Shown in pieces: positions 53,199 to 63,656 of a stretch of DNA of 64,000 nt (its first letter is position 1; each line of letters begins with the position of its first letter). Position numbers and translations under genes: made by a program. Under the pieces are notes generated by a model. The model saw only the letters and a list, made by a program, of their open reading frames with translations, searched no databases and was not told the origin of the DNA. The DNA is from Bartonella grahamii ATCC 700132 (GTDB lineage Bacteria; Pseudomonadota; Alphaproteobacteria; Rhizobiales; Rhizobiaceae): assembly GCF_000518085.1 (NCBI RefSeq), contig NZ_JACX01000007.1, forward strand, positions 53,681 to 117,680, given 5' to 3'.

Positions 53199-55424
53199 AT
53201 GATGCGTCAGTGTGAGCTTGTTGGACGTGTTCAACGTTACAAGTCTGACGTAGATGAGGCTCTTTTAAACAGGGCCTATGATTATGCAATGAGAAAGCAT
53301 GCACATCAAAAGCGTGCTTCGGGCGATCTTTATTTTTCTCATCCTTTAGAAGTTGCTGCTATTTTGACAGATATGCGGTTGGATGAGGCAACGATTGCTG
53401 TTGCTCTTTTGCATGATACAATTGAAGATACAAGCGCTACACGAGCAGAAATTGATCAGCTTTTTGGTTCTGAAATTGGCAAGTTGGTTGAAGGACTTAC
53501 AAAACTTAATAAGCTTGATCTTGTATCAAAGAAAGCCGTACAGGCAGAAAATCTTCGTAAACTCCTTATTGCCATTTCTGATGATGTTCGTGTTCTTTTA
53601 GTCAAACTTGCTGATCGTCTTCATAATATGCGCACCCTTGGTGTTATGCGTGATGAGAAGCGCCGGCGAATTGCTGAGGAGACGATGGATATTTATGCGC
53701 CGCTTGCTGGTCGTATGGGTATGCAGGATATGCGCGAGGAATTAGAAGATCTCTCTTTCTTTTATTTAAATCCAGAAGGTTATCGTACGATTACCAATCG
53801 TCTTTCTGAGTTATCAAAACGCAATCGTGATTTGCTTTCCACAATTGAAAACGAGTTGACAAAACTTTTTTTCGAGCATGGCATTAAAGCGAATGTTAAA
53901 AGCCGTCAGAAAAAGTCGTATTCCGTCTTTCGCAAAATGGAAAGCAAGGCGCTCTCTTTTGAACAATTATCCGATATTTTTGGATTTCGTGTGATTGTTG
54001 AAACAGTGGATGATTGTTATCGCGCTCTTGGTGTTATTCATACGACTTGGCCAATGGTTCCAGGTCGTTTTAAAGATTATATTTCTATACCAAAGCAGAA
54101 TGATTATCGTTCCATTCATACAACGATTGTGGGACCATCGCGACAACGTGTTGAATTGCAGATTAGAACTGCTGCTATGGATGAAATTGCTGAATATGGC
54201 GTTGCGGCACATTCCATTTATAAAGAGCAAGGTTCTAATTATTCGGCTTCGAGGTTATCAAATGAAACAAATGCGTATGCATGGTTGCGCCAAACGATTC
54301 AATCTTTGTCAGATGGAGATAATCCGGAAGAATTTTTAGAACACACAAAACTTGAGCTTTTTCAAGATCAAGTTTTTTGTTTTACGCCGAAAGGTCGATT
54401 AATTGCTTTTCCTAAAGGAGCTACGCCTATTGATTTTGCTTATGCCGTCCATACAGACATCGGTGATTCTTGTGTGGGTGTGAAAATCAATGGTCGTATT
54501 ATGCCTTTAATGACCAAATTAAAAAATGGTGATGAGGTTGATATTATTCGTTCACACGCTCAAATTCCGCCAGCTGCGTGGGAATTTCTTGTTGTCACAG
54601 GTAAAGCACGTTCAGCTATTCGGCGAGCAAGTCGTGCCGCGGTACGTAAACAATATTCGGGTTTAGGATATCGTATTCTCGAGCGTTCATTTGAATATAT
54701 GGGAAAACAATTTTCAAAAGACGTTTTGAAGAAAGTTTTGCCACGTTTAGCACGTAAAGATGTAGAGGATGTATTGGCGGCTGTTGGGCGTGGAGAGCTG
54801 TTTTCCGCTGATGTGATTAAAGCGGTTTATCCTGATTATCAAGATCACCGTGTGGTACAAAAGTCATCTTTTAAGTCTGGGGAAGAAGGTTGGTTTAATA
54901 TTGAGAATGCCCAAGGTATGATTTTTAAAGTTCCAGAAAATGAAAAGAATGCAATGGTCGAGAATCATCAATCTAAAGCATTGCCTATTAGAGGAACCCG
55001 TGGAGATATACCCGTACGTTTTTCACCGGAAGGAGCAGTACCTGGAGATCGGATTGTTGGTATTATGCAGCCTGGGGCTGGGATCGTTATTTATCCAATA
55101 CAGTCTTCAGCTTTGATGGCGTATGATGATCAGCCAGAACGATGGATTGATGTCCGCTGGGATATTGATGCCCAAATGAATGAACGTTTTCCTGCACGGA
55201 TAAATATTTTGGTTGTAAATAGTCCTGGTTCTTTGGCTGAAATTACACAAATAATTTCTGCTAACGATGCCAATATCCAAAATTTATCTTTTATCCGTAC
55301 AGCACCGGATTTTACAGAAATTATGATTGATTTGGAAGTGTGGGATTTAAAACATTTGAATCGTATTTTTTCTCAGTTAAAAGAGGCAGGTTCAGTAAGT
55401 ACAGTACGGCGGGTTCATGGATAA
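53199..55424 (+). CDS. rsh: Bifunctional (p)ppGpp synthetase/hydrolase
   Basis: The single long RelA/SpoT homologue of 741 residues. The HD hydrolase site is intact (YFSHPLEVA, LLHDTIEDT, ADRLHNMRTL), the synthetase domain has FRVIVETVDDCYRALGVIH and RFKDYISIPKQNDYRSIHTT, followed by TGS (VFCFTPKGRLIAFPKGATPID) and a C-terminal ACT domain (ARINILVVNSPGSLAEI). Both activities should work. It controls the stringent response, in related pathogens needed for host adaptation. pyrE follows closely. Confidence 0.96.
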   Translation: MMRQCELVGRVQRYKSDVDEALLNRAYDYAMRKHAHQKRASGDLYFSHPLEVAAILTDMRLDEATIAVALLHDTIEDTSATRAEIDQLFGSEIGKLVEGLTKLNKLDLVSKKAVQAENLRKLLIAISDDVRVLLVKLADRLHNMRTLGVMRDEKRRRIAEETMDIYAPLAGRMGMQDMREELEDLSFFYLNPEGYRTITNRLSELSKRNRDLLSTIENELTKLFFEHGIKANVKSRQKKSYSVFRKMESKALSFEQLSDIFGFRVIVETVDDCYRALGVIHTTWPMVPGRFKDYISIPKQNDYRSIHTTIVGPSRQRVELQIRTAAMDEIAEYGVAAHSIYKEQGSNYSASRLSNETNAYAWLRQTIQSLSDGDNPEEFLEHTKLELFQDQVFCFTPKGRLIAFPKGATPIDFAYAVHTDIGDSCVGVKINGRIMPLMTKLKNGDEVDIIRSHAQIPPAAWEFLVVTGKARSAIRRASRAAVRKQYSGLGYRILERSFEYMGKQFSKDVLKKVLPRLARKDVEDVLAAVGRGELFSADVIKAVYPDYQDHRVVQKSSFKSGEEGWFNIENAQGMIFKVPENEKNAMVENHQSKALPIRGTRGDIPVRFSPEGAVPGDRIVGIMQPGAGIVIYPIQSSALMAYDDQPERWIDVRWDIDAQMNERFPARINILVVNSPGSLAEITQIISANDANIQNLSFIRTAPDFTEIMIDLEVWDLKHLNRIFSQLKEAGSVSTVRRVHG

Positions 55425-55440
55425 AAAGAAAGATTTTACA

Positions 55441-56019
55441 ATGAATACACAAGATGTCATTGATATTTTTAAACAAGCAGATGCTATTCTAGAAGGGCAT
55501 TTTATTTTAACATCGGGGCGCCATAGTGCGACTTATATGCAAAAAGCGAAAGTATTCATGCATGCTGACTTGACGGAAAAGTTATGTCGTGGTTTGGCTG
55601 AAAAAATCAAAAAATCTATCGAGGGAGAAATTGATTATGTTGTGGGTCCCGCAATTGGCGGCCTTATTCCTTCCTATGAAACTTCACGTCACCTGGGTGT
55701 TCCTTCTCTTTGGGTAGAGCGTGTAAATGGCATCTTTGAATTGCGTCGTTTTGAAATCAAGAAGGGGGCACGGGTTGTTATTGTCGAAGATATTGTGACA
55801 ACGGGTCTTTCCATTCGTGAGACTATTGAGGCGCTTGTTGCAGCAGGAGCAGAGGTATTGGCCAGTGCATGTATCCTTGATCGTTCTGGTGGTAAGGTCA
55901 ATGTTGGAGTTCCATTGATTGCGCTTGCTGAATATGAGATAACCTCTTATACTAGTGATGCACTTCCTGCAGAGCTTTCTGTCCTTCCAGCGATTAAACC
56001 AGGCAGTCGAAATATTTAA
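55441..56019 (+). CDS. pyrE: Orotate phosphoribosyltransferase
   Basis: It joins orotate and PRPP to give OMP in pyrimidine synthesis. The PRPP motif is VVIVEDIVTTGLSIRET, and the N-terminal SGRHSATYMQKAKVF belongs to the family. I start at ATG 55441 (MNTQDVIDIF), 192 residues; an ATG at 55417 inside the end of rsh is in frame and possible. Directly downstream of rsh, as in other Rhizobiales. Confidence 0.94.
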   Translation: MNTQDVIDIFKQADAILEGHFILTSGRHSATYMQKAKVFMHADLTEKLCRGLAEKIKKSIEGEIDYVVGPAIGGLIPSYETSRHLGVPSLWVERVNGIFELRRFEIKKGARVVIVEDIVTTGLSIRETIEALVAAGAEVLASACILDRSGGKVNVGVPLIALAEYEITSYTSDALPAELSVLPAIKPGSRNI

Positions 56020-56113
56020 TTGTCTTTCTATTTTTTTTTGTGCAAAAGCTTAAAAAGATTAATTTGGATGATATAGATTATTTCATCATCAAAAGATGTA
56101 TATTGAGAGTCAT

Positions 56114-56686
56114 ATGCTTTTTCGTAGTCGAGAACCAATAGATTTTGTAACGCGTATTCGACTTTGGTTATGGCCACGTCGTTCATTTTCTCGCTCATTT
56201 TGCTACATACATAAACGTATTTTGCGTATATCAGCAACACCGCATGAAGTAGCATTAGGGGTTGCTGTTGGCATTTTTTTAGCTTGTTCCCCTTTCTTTG
56301 GGTTGCATATTATTTTGGCAATATTTTTATCTTGGCTTTTGCGTGCAAACTTTGCTGCCGCAATCATTGGGACGATTTTTTCTAATCCACTCACATTTTT
56401 ATTGATTGTCATGGCTGATTATAAAGTAGGGTATTTTTGTTTATCACTTTTTAGCGATGTCAAAGAGATTTCTCTTTCGCAAATTCGTGCTCTATTTAAT
56501 GGTTTGACATTGTCAAATCTCTCTCTCCTCTTTAAAGGCGCATGGGACACAATTATGAGTCCTATGATTTTAGGTGGAACTCTTTTAGGTATTGTTTTTG
56601 GTAGTTTATCTTATATAGGTGTTTACAGAGCAACGGTTCGTTTTAAACAAAAGCGATATCAAAAGATTATAAAAAAAGGCATTTAA
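56114..56686 (+). CDS. DUF2062 membrane protein
   Basis: A 190-residue inner-membrane protein of the DUF2062 family. Conserved features are the basic N-terminus, SATPHEVALGVAVGIFLACSPFFGLH and the following helices at about 60-85 and 85-110, with a last helix near 160-180. The function is unknown; in some bacteria the domain is fused to glycosyltransferases, hinting at envelope work. It is placed in the conserved pyrE-acpS interval. The ORF is open to 56096, but ATG 56114 fits the family start better. Confidence 0.85.
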   Translation: MLFRSREPIDFVTRIRLWLWPRRSFSRSFCYIHKRILRISATPHEVALGVAVGIFLACSPFFGLHIILAIFLSWLLRANFAAAIIGTIFSNPLTFLLIVMADYKVGYFCLSLFSDVKEISLSQIRALFNGLTLSNLSLLFKGAWDTIMSPMILGGTLLGIVFGSLSYIGVYRATVRFKQKRYQKIIKKGI

Positions 56687-56723
56687 AGAAGCGTTCATCG
56701 TAAGAAAGATCGGGTAATATGGT

Positions 56724-57125
56724 ATGATTGTTGGTCTTGGAAATGATCTGGTTGATATACGACGTATTGAGAAAATATTGGTTCGTTATGGTGAGCGTTT
56801 TACCCAACGTATTTTTACGGATATTGAAAGGAATAGATCCAAAAATCTCAAAAAAAGCTCCTCTTCCTATGCAAAAAGATTTGCTGCTAAAGAAGCATGC
56901 GCTAAAGCCTTAGGAACGGGAATTGCTTGTGGTATCAATTGGAAAGACATGGGGGTCGTTAATTTGCCATCTGGTAAACCAATAATGCAATTAACAAATC
57001 GTGCGCAAGTGCAACTTCAAAAGTTATTACCTCCTCATCATGATGCAGTTATTCATCTTAGCATAACAGATGATTTTCCTTGGGCACAGGCATTTGTTAT
57101 TATCGAAGCACTTCCACGTGGATAG
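56724..57125 (+). CDS. acpS: Holo-[acyl-carrier-protein] synthase
   Basis: It transfers phosphopantetheine from CoA to apo-ACP, activating fatty acid synthesis. The 133-residue protein has the metal-binding [15 protein letters not shown] at the start and [14 protein letters not shown] with the second catalytic Glu; SGKPIMQL and [16 protein letters not shown] follow. Coupled to lepB 38 bases downstream. Confidence 0.95.
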   Translation: MIVGLGNDLVDIRRIEKILVRYGERFTQRIFTDIERNRSKNLKKSSSSYAKRFAAKEACAKALGTGIACGINWKDMGVVNLPSGKPIMQLTNRAQVQLQKLLPPHHDAVIHLSITDDFPWAQAFVIIEALPRG

Positions 57126-57162
57126 ATGGTGTGAGAGATTGTGCTTTTGTTATTTGAATATT

Positions 57163-58017
57163 ATGATGAAAAAAATTATATCTGTGATGAGAAGGCAGTT
57201 GGTGATGATCCAAAAAGATAAAGTGCATAAAAAAGAAAAAAAAGGTGGGGTTCGTGAATTTATTTCTGTTTTAGTACAGGCTCTGCTTTTAGCAGCAGTT
57301 ATTCGGACACTTTTTTTCCAGCCTTTTAGTATTCCTTCCGGTTCAATGCGTCCTACTTTGTTGGTGGGAGATTATCTGTTTGTTTCTAAGTATGCATATG
57401 GGTATTCTCGTTTTTCCATCCCCTTTTCTCCTCCTCTTTTTTCTGGACGGATTTGGGCATCTCAACCTCAACGTGGAGATGTGGTCGTTTTTCGCTTACC
57501 AAGTAATCCGAAGATTGATTATATAAAACGCGTTGTTGGGCTACCAGGTGATCGTATACAAGTCCGTCAAAGTGTTCTTTATATTAATGATGAGGCTGTT
57601 TCACGTCACTTTATGGGGGAGATTGATAATTCTGATATAACAGAGGTTAACTATCCTGTTGAGGTTTATCGCGAGACAATGCCTAACGGTGTTAGTTATG
57701 ATACACTTGATTTAGCTTTCATCCCGAAAGTTGATGATACAACAGTCTTTGAAGTTCCTCAAGGACATTACTTTATGATGGGAGATAACCGCGACAATTC
57801 AGATGATAGTCGTTTAGATGTAGGCTACGTTCCAGAAGAAAATCTTATTGGTCGCGCGAGCGTGATTTTCTTTTCTATCAGTAACGGTTCAAGTGCTTGG
57901 CAGGTTTGGCGCTGGCCATTTGATGTGCGTTGGAAGCGTTTGTTTTCTTTCATAAATACGGTTCATGATTTGCCGCTTATCAAGCAAGGAAACAACGATG
58001 AAACGTCTAATGATTGA
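57163..58017 (+). CDS. lepB: Signal peptidase I
   Basis: An inner-membrane serine protease that removes signal peptides from exported proteins. The catalytic Ser is in IPSGSMRPTLLVGDY and the Lys in DYIKRVVGLPGDRI; the late box is MMGDNRDNSDDSR. One membrane helix lies at about 30-55. I start at ATG 57163 (MMKKIISVM), 284 residues, since the upstream frame overlaps acpS. The last 20 bases overlap rnc. Confidence 0.94.
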   Translation: MMKKIISVMRRQLVMIQKDKVHKKEKKGGVREFISVLVQALLLAAVIRTLFFQPFSIPSGSMRPTLLVGDYLFVSKYAYGYSRFSIPFSPPLFSGRIWASQPQRGDVVVFRLPSNPKIDYIKRVVGLPGDRIQVRQSVLYINDEAVSRHFMGEIDNSDITEVNYPVEVYRETMPNGVSYDTLDLAFIPKVDDTTVFEVPQGHYFMMGDNRDNSDDSRLDVGYVPEENLIGRASVIFFSISNGSSAWQVWRWPFDVRWKRLFSFINTVHDLPLIKQGNNDETSND

Positions 58018-58705
58018 TCAGCTTTTCAAGCTGACGGGGCATCGTTTTAAAGATGAAGAGAGGTTAAAGAAGGCATTAACACACTCGAGTGTACAAGATT
58101 CGGAACAGGGGAATTATGAGCGGCTAGAGTTTCTAGGGGATCGGGTTTTAGGGCTTTTGATTGCAGAAATGCTGTATCAACTTTTTCCTCAGGCAAGTGA
58201 AGGTGAATTATCAGTCCGTTTGAATCATCTGGTCAATGCCCAGACATGTGCTGATATTGCGCGTGAAATGAGGCTGCCTGATATGATCCGTGTTGGTTTT
58301 GAGATGAAAAATTTCGAGGGGCGTCGACTCATCAATATGCATGCAGATGTCGTGGAAGCTTTGATTGCCGTGATATATCTCGATGGAGGATTGGAAAGCG
58401 TTCGCCCTTTTATTCAAAAATATTGGCATAGTCGGGCAAAGAAAATGGATGCTGGTCGGCGTGATGCCAAGACCGAATTACAGGAATGGGCGCATATCCA
58501 AGGCAATGCACAACCACATTATCAGGTTATAAAACGTTCAGGTCCAGATCACGATCCTGTTTTTATGGTAGAGGTAAGTATTTCTGGGTTTGCTTCAGAG
58601 ATTGGGCAGGGAAGCTCCAAAAGATATGCCGAAAGAATGGCAGCTGAAAAAATTTTGCGACGAGAGGGTGTATGGAAAACAGTGGGAAAAAATGATCATG
58701 AGTGA
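57998..58705 (+). CDS. rnc: Ribonuclease III
   Basis: A double-strand-specific endoribonuclease for rRNA and mRNA processing. The catalytic signature ERLEFLGDRVLGLLIAEML is intact, the second metal-binding box is HADVVEALIAVIYLDGG, and the C-terminal dsRNA-binding domain runs from about 160 to 228 (TELQEWAHIQGNAQPHY). 235 residues from ATG 57998. It overlaps lepB and era, so translation is coupled. Confidence 0.95.
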   Translation: MKRLMIDQLFKLTGHRFKDEERLKKALTHSSVQDSEQGNYERLEFLGDRVLGLLIAEMLYQLFPQASEGELSVRLNHLVNAQTCADIAREMRLPDMIRVGFEMKNFEGRRLINMHADVVEALIAVIYLDGGLESVRPFIQKYWHSRAKKMDAGRRDAKTELQEWAHIQGNAQPHYQVIKRSGPDHDPVFMVEVSISGFASEIGQGSSKRYAERMAAEKILRREGVWKTVGKNDHE

Positions 58706-59603
58706 CGTTATGAAAACGCGTTCTGGGTTTGTTGTGCTTATTGGGATGCCTAATGCCGGTAAATCGACATTGGTTAATCAATTGGTTGGAACAAAGGTTT
58801 CAATTGTAACGCATAAGGTACAAACAACACGAACTTTAATCCGCGGTATTGTCATTCATGATGATGTGCAAATTGTGTTGGTCGATACACCGGGTGTTTT
58901 TCGTCCCCATAAGCGCTTAGAACGTGCCATGGTCTCTGCTGCTTGGGGAGGGGCTAAGAGCGCGGATGTTCTGCTCGTTTTAATTGACGCTCAAAGTGGT
59001 CTTTCGGATGAAGTTGATATGATGTTAGATATTGTAAACAACATGAAACAAGAAAAAGTTCTTGTTCTTAATAAGGTTGATACAGTTGTTAAATCATCTC
59101 TTCTAGCGTTAACCACTAAAATAAATGAACGTGTAAAGTTTGCGCAAACATTTATGATTTCTGCTCTAAACGGTTCTGGTTGCAAAGATTTACTTCATGC
59201 GTTGAGTAATATGATGCAGGAGGGACCATGGTATTATCCGGAAGATCAAATTTCCGATATGCCCATGCGTCATCTTGCTGCTGAAATTACGCGTGAAAAA
59301 CTTTTTCTTCGTCTTCATGATGAACTTCCTTATTCCTCAACGGTTGAAACAGAAAACTGGGAAGAGCGTTCAGATGGTTCCGTCAAAATTAATCAAGTTA
59401 TTTATGTCGAGCGTGAGAGTCAGAAAAAAATTGTCTTAGGAGCAAAAGGCGATACAATTAAGGCGATTGGTCAAGCAGCACGTAAAGAACTTATGGAAAT
59501 TATGGATCAAAAGGTTCATCTTTTTCTCTTTGTGAAAGTGCGCGATAATTGGGATACTGATCCAGAACGTTATCGCGAAATGGGATTGGATTTTTTAAAA
59601 TAA
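58698..59603 (+). CDS. era: GTPase Era
   Basis: An essential GTPase for 16S rRNA maturation and small-subunit assembly. G1 is GMPNAGKST, G3 DTPGVF, G4 NKVD; the C-terminal KH domain contains VLGAKGDTIKAIGQAARKEL. I start at ATG 58698 (MSDVMKTRSGF), eight bases inside rnc; 301 residues. In conserved order after rnc and before recO. Confidence 0.95.
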   Translation: MSDVMKTRSGFVVLIGMPNAGKSTLVNQLVGTKVSIVTHKVQTTRTLIRGIVIHDDVQIVLVDTPGVFRPHKRLERAMVSAAWGGAKSADVLLVLIDAQSGLSDEVDMMLDIVNNMKQEKVLVLNKVDTVVKSSLLALTTKINERVKFAQTFMISALNGSGCKDLLHALSNMMQEGPWYYPEDQISDMPMRHLAAEITREKLFLRLHDELPYSSTVETENWEERSDGSVKINQVIYVERESQKKIVLGAKGDTIKAIGQAARKELMEIMDQKVHLFLFVKVRDNWDTDPERYREMGLDFLK

Positions 59604-59628
59604 GATTTTTAAAAATAATTAAAGTAAA

Positions 59629-60375
59629 ATGAAGTGGAAAGAACAAGCTGTTATTCTTGGTACACGCCAATATGGTGAAACAAGTGTTATTCTTGAGGTT
59701 ATGACACGTGAACATGGTCGTTATATGGGAGTGGTAAAAGGGGGGCGATCGCGTCGTATGGCAGCTCTTCTTCAACCTGGAAATTTTGTGGAGGCTGAAT
59801 GGTGGGCTCGTTTAGAAGAACATTTGGGACTTTTTCGGCTTGAAGCTCTTGATTTACATGCGGCAAGATTAATCTGTCTACCAGAAGCACTTTATGCTTT
59901 GCAATTGATAGCTTTTCATTTGCGACTTCTTCCCGAACGTGATCCGCACCCCGTTTTATATGATATTTTACACCTTTTTATGCAGAATTTTGATGAACCA
60001 TTTGTAAATGCAGAATTGCTTGTACGTTTTGAAATGCGGCTTCTTGAAGAACTTGGTTTTGGTCTTGATTTATCTTGTTGTGCTGCAACAGGTCGTCAGG
60101 AAAGGCTTCATTACGTATCACCAAAATCTGGACGGGCTGTCTGTGAAGAAGCAGGGGAACCTTGGAAAAAAAAGCTTCTCATTCTACCACAGTTTCTTGT
60201 GCAAAGAACGACTCGTCCTACTGATTCTAGTGATATAATAAATGGTTTTATACTGACGGGTTTTTTTCTTATGCGTCATGTCTGGGAGCCACGAGATATA
60301 AAGCAGCCGTCAGTGCGCATGAATTTGATACAATTGTTTGAGCGCCAATTTGGTATACAAGCATTAATTTATTAA
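59629..60375 (+). CDS. recO: DNA repair protein RecO
   Basis: It loads RecA with RecR in gap repair and anneals ssDNA. The N-terminal OB fold reads MKWKEQAVILGTRQYGETSVIL, with GVVKGGRSRRMAALLQPGN, and the helical domain has LRFEMRLLEELGFGLDLSCCAATG. The zinc-binding cysteines of some RecO proteins are incomplete here. 248 residues. It ends the conserved rpoZ-recO block. Confidence 0.93.
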   Translation: MKWKEQAVILGTRQYGETSVILEVMTREHGRYMGVVKGGRSRRMAALLQPGNFVEAEWWARLEEHLGLFRLEALDLHAARLICLPEALYALQLIAFHLRLLPERDPHPVLYDILHLFMQNFDEPFVNAELLVRFEMRLLEELGFGLDLSCCAATGRQERLHYVSPKSGRAVCEEAGEPWKKKLLILPQFLVQRTTRPTDSSDIINGFILTGFFLMRHVWEPRDIKQPSVRMNLIQLFERQFGIQALIY

Positions 60376-60398
60376 TCTGATGATAATTGAATGGGAAA

Positions 60399-61259
60399 AT
60401 GAAAGTTTTAAAGACAATTGCTGAAGTCCGACAATATACTTCAGAGGAACGACGTTTAGGTTTTTCGATTGGTTTTGTTCCAACAATGGGGGCATTGCAT
60501 GATGGTCATCTTGCATTAGTACAGTATGCAAGAGCAATGTGTGATCGCGTATTGGTTTCTATTTTTGTCAATCCAAAGCAATTTGGACCTCATGAAGATT
60601 TTGCTCAATATCCAAGAGACTTGAAGGGCGATTGTGCTTTGTTAGAAGAAGCAGGTGTTGAATGTGTTTTTGCCCCTTCTGTAGATGAAATGTGGCCACT
60701 GGGAAATGATACAATTGTGCAAGTGAAAAAATTATCACGTATTTTGATGGGAAAATTACGTCCAGGGCACTTTTGTGGTGTGACAAGCGTTGTTGCTAAA
60801 CTTTTTAACATTGTCCAACCAGATAAGGCTTTTTTTGGGGAAAAGGATTTTCAACAAATTTTAATTATTCGGCGTATGGTTGAAGATTTGGCTTTTCCTA
60901 TTGAAATTGTTGGAGTTCCTATTCTACGGGAGTCAGATGGTGTAGCTTGTTCTTCACGCAATCAGTTTTTAACATTAGAAGACCGTAAAGCTGCCAAAAT
61001 TATTCCTGAAAGTGGGAAAGCAGCTGAAAAGCTTTACCGTGAAGGTGAACGGTCGGTTGATAAATTATGTAAAACTGTTCGTGATATTTTACAACAAGAA
61101 ACGCGAGCAATCATTGAAGCGATAGATTTACGGGATATGGAAACTTTATGCGTGGTTAAAGGAACATTGAATAAACCAGCAGTTTTACTTCTTACTGTTC
61201 GCTTCGGAGAGGTAAGGCTGATTGATCAATATATATTGCAAGAGAAGGGCGGAAAATGA
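60399..61259 (+). CDS. panC: Pantothenate synthetase
   Basis: It condenses pantoate with beta-alanine using ATP. The motifs [51 protein letters not shown] and SSRNQFL are all present. I use the ATG at 60399 (286 residues); a TTG at 60387 is in frame. It overlaps panB by four bases (ATGA), forming a panC-panB unit for coenzyme A synthesis. panD is not seen here. Confidence 0.95.
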   Translation: MKVLKTIAEVRQYTSEERRLGFSIGFVPTMGALHDGHLALVQYARAMCDRVLVSIFVNPKQFGPHEDFAQYPRDLKGDCALLEEAGVECVFAPSVDEMWPLGNDTIVQVKKLSRILMGKLRPGHFCGVTSVVAKLFNIVQPDKAFFGEKDFQQILIIRRMVEDLAFPIEIVGVPILRESDGVACSSRNQFLTLEDRKAAKIIPESGKAAEKLYREGERSVDKLCKTVRDILQQETRAIIEAIDLRDMETLCVVKGTLNKPAVLLLTVRFGEVRLIDQYILQEKGGK

Positions 61260-62071
61260 GTGTACATAAAACCGAAAAGCGTATAACATCTTTCGAAATA
61301 CGTGCAAGAAAGGGACAACAGCCAATTGTTTCTTTAACAGCTTATCAAGCTTATGCTGCGCGGATTGCTGATCCATATTGCGATATCCTTTTGGTTGGTG
61401 ATAGCGTTGGTATGGTTGTATATGGGTTTGAGACAACGCTTCCTGTTAATTTAGATATGATGATTTTACACGGACAAGCCGTGGTGCGTGGATCTCAAAA
61501 AGCTCTTGTGGTTATTGATATGCCTTTTGGCTCTTATGAGGAAAGTCCAGAGCAAGCTTTTTTTAATGCATCGCGTATTCTTGCTCAAACGGGGTGTGGT
61601 GCAGTTAAGCTTGAAGGTGGTGTTTATATAGCGGAAACAATTGATTTTTTGTGTAAACGTGGCATTCCAGTGATGGGGCACATCGGTCTTACACCCCAGG
61701 CGGTGAATCGTTTTGGTGGTTTCAAAACACAAGGACGAAAACAGAGTGATTGGCAAAGAATTGAAGCCGATGGGGCTGCAATTGAGGAGGCCGGTGCTTT
61801 TGCTATTGTTTTAGAAGGGATTGTCGAACCTTTAGCAGTAAAACTGACAGAAAAGCTTTCTATCCCTACAATCGGTATTGGTGCATCCAATCAGTGCGAT
61901 GGACAAGTATTGGTTATGGAAGATATGTTGGGCTATGGTGCTCATGTGCCAAAATTTGTACGCCGTTATGGAGACCTTGAACAAGCCATGGAAACTGCAA
62001 TAAAGAATTATGCAGAGGATGTCACATCTCGTGCTTTCCCAGCGGATAATGAAGTTTATAAACTAAAATAA
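61256..62071 (+). CDS. panB: Ketopantoate hydroxymethyltransferase
   Basis: It makes ketopantoate from alpha-ketoisovalerate and methylene-tetrahydrofolate. Conserved blocks are [81 protein letters not shown] and DMLG. 271 residues. A 9-bp inverted repeat GAAGTTTAT/ATAAACTTC spans its stop codon (62051-62076). Confidence 0.95.
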   Translation: MSVHKTEKRITSFEIRARKGQQPIVSLTAYQAYAARIADPYCDILLVGDSVGMVVYGFETTLPVNLDMMILHGQAVVRGSQKALVVIDMPFGSYEESPEQAFFNASRILAQTGCGAVKLEGGVYIAETIDFLCKRGIPVMGHIGLTPQAVNRFGGFKTQGRKQSDWQRIEADGAAIEEAGAFAIVLEGIVEPLAVKLTEKLSIPTIGIGASNQCDGQVLVMEDMLGYGAHVPKFVRRYGDLEQAMETAIKNYAEDVTSRAFPADNEVYKLK

Positions 62072-62387
62072 ACTTCAGTTTAAGATGAAAAGTTTGACAA
62101 GGGAACATTTGTTATTTTGATAATGAAAGTGCATTATTTCATATATTTTGTATGCAATTTGAGCTATGATTTTTTCCATTTCTTTAAGGGAGTCACTCCT
62201 CTCATGCAAAACAGAACGCCATTGGGTTGCTAAGTCATGTGCTTTTTTTAAGAAAGCTTTCTTAAGAAACTCAACTCCTATTTCGCGACGGCATCCGTGA
62301 ATGGTATATAAAAAGCAAGTAAAATAAAATAGTTATGTCTAATATGAGGGAATAGGTGAATCTTGATTCTATTGAGTTTTTTTGCCT
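62072..62387. other. Spacer between panB and the integrase; element edge
   Basis: It contains an 18-bp perfect palindrome TTAAGAAAGCTTTCTTAA at 62248-62265 and a mini-frame starting after AAGGGAG (MQNRTPLGC, then stop) that may be a remnant. The left attachment site of the integrated element is expected here, but no tRNA is present and I cannot define the core repeat. Confidence 0.4.
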
Positions 62388-63431
62388 CTATCCCTCATCT
62401 TTTTGAAGCTTTTTTATGGCTTCAAGAGCAAGTTTTTTACGGTCTGCGCTCTTTGTGTAAAGAGATGCCATAGCGTCATCTGTCCAGCCAAAAATTGCTT
62501 TGAGTTGTGATACTGTTGCACCAGAGTTAGCTGCGCGTGTTGCTGCTAATTTTCTTAATCCATGCGCCGATTTTTTAATTCCAGCCGCATTACAAGCGTC
62601 TCTAAATGTATCGCCAAAGCTTTCTTTAGAGAGTTTTTGATTAGTTTTACCACAAATAAATGTTTCATCACCAATAGGACCAGTTTCAAGCGTTTTGGCT
62701 AATTCCGGTAAAATAGGTAGAAAGACATCTGTTTGGAATTTACTTTTCTCTGTTTTGAGATGAATAATATTGTCTTTGACATCTTTCCAGCCAATGCGAA
62801 CCGCATCACCACGACGTAAGCCCGTATATAAAAGAATATCAATCCAAACGCGTTCATGGGTACCATGGGACCATCTTTGATAATATTTCTCAACATCTTC
62901 TTCTGTCCAAACAGGAAAGCCGCTTTTATTTTTAAGAGGAGGTTTTTTGACGCCTAAAGTTGGATTATTTTCCAAAAGACCTTGATCAATTGCCCAATTA
63001 AAAAGTCCATTAAGGGCTTTCAGAAAGTTTCTAGCCATTGCTGGTGTTTCTTTACGCCGTTCAACACCGGCTATAATATGTTTCTTTTCAATTGCTTGGT
63101 ATGGAATATTTCCTATGGAGTCGCATATCTTCATAAGAATGTATTCTTTTTGTTTCTTTGTAGTATTAGTGTAGCTATGCCAATTAGAGCTGTTAAAGTA
63201 TTGTTTAAGCAGCCATGCAAATGAACCTTCAACAAGTTTACCGGTTTTGGATTTAGGAAGTATCAGTCCTTGTAACTCGGCAAGTGCGCTTTTGTAGTTA
63301 TCAACAAACTCTTGCGTTCCATAGGTACCGCGTATTCTAATGCGTTTGCCATGACCAATACGTACATACCATACAATTTTGCCATGTTGAGTAATTTGTT
63401 TAACGAGATGAGGAGGACGTGGTTTTGGCAT
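62388..63431 (-). CDS. Tyrosine site-specific integrase
   Basis: A 347-residue phage/island integrase. The N-terminal DNA-binding region starts MPKPRPPHLVKQITQHGK; a SAM-like core-binding domain follows (about 60-160), then the catalytic domain with Arg in LLYTGLRRGDAVRIG, HxxR in SAHGLRKLAATRAA and the nucleophile Tyr in DDAMASLYTKSADRK. All key residues are intact, so it may be active. It points towards panB; the element would extend to the right, out of the window. Confidence 0.92.
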   Translation of the reverse strand: MPKPRPPHLVKQITQHGKIVWYVRIGHGKRIRIRGTYGTQEFVDNYKSALAELQGLILPKSKTGKLVEGSFAWLLKQYFNSSNWHSYTNTTKKQKEYILMKICDSIGNIPYQAIEKKHIIAGVERRKETPAMARNFLKALNGLFNWAIDQGLLENNPTLGVKKPPLKNKSGFPVWTEEDVEKYYQRWSHGTHERVWIDILLYTGLRRGDAVRIGWKDVKDNIIHLKTEKSKFQTDVFLPILPELAKTLETGPIGDETFICGKTNQKLSKESFGDTFRDACNAAGIKKSAHGLRKLAATRAANSGATVSQLKAIFGWTDDAMASLYTKSADRKKLALEAIKKLQKDEG

Positions 63432-63437
63432 GGTATT

Positions 63438-63656
63438 TTACATCTTAGAGAGTGCGGTTTCGTAATATTCATTCTTTGACAAATCTAAAAGTTTGTCTGG
63501 GTGGTTAACTGAATTTGGTATTGGAATATCGGATTTGAGATAGATAAGCAGTTCACCGGTAGGTTTGATTTCTACGAGTTCACAACCTTGTTTTTTAGCT
63601 TCTCTTAAAGCGCGTGCAATGGCTGGTTGCGTTATAGCAGCTGGACGAGGCGCCAT
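63438..63656 (-). CDS. Small integrase-partner (Xis-like) protein
   Basis: A 72-residue protein directly upstream of the integrase. It opens MAPRPAAITQPAIARALREA and continues with a VEIKPTGELLIYL strand, a pattern seen in small helical proteins beside integrases of alphaproteobacterial phages, where an excision or control role is suspected. AAGGAG eight bases before ATG 63656 sets the start; a longer frame to 63704 lacks a site. Six bases separate it from integrase, so the two form an operon. Confidence 0.65.
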   Translation of the reverse strand: MAPRPAAITQPAIARALREAKKQGCELVEIKPTGELLIYLKSDIPIPNSVNHPDKLLDLSKNEYYETALSKM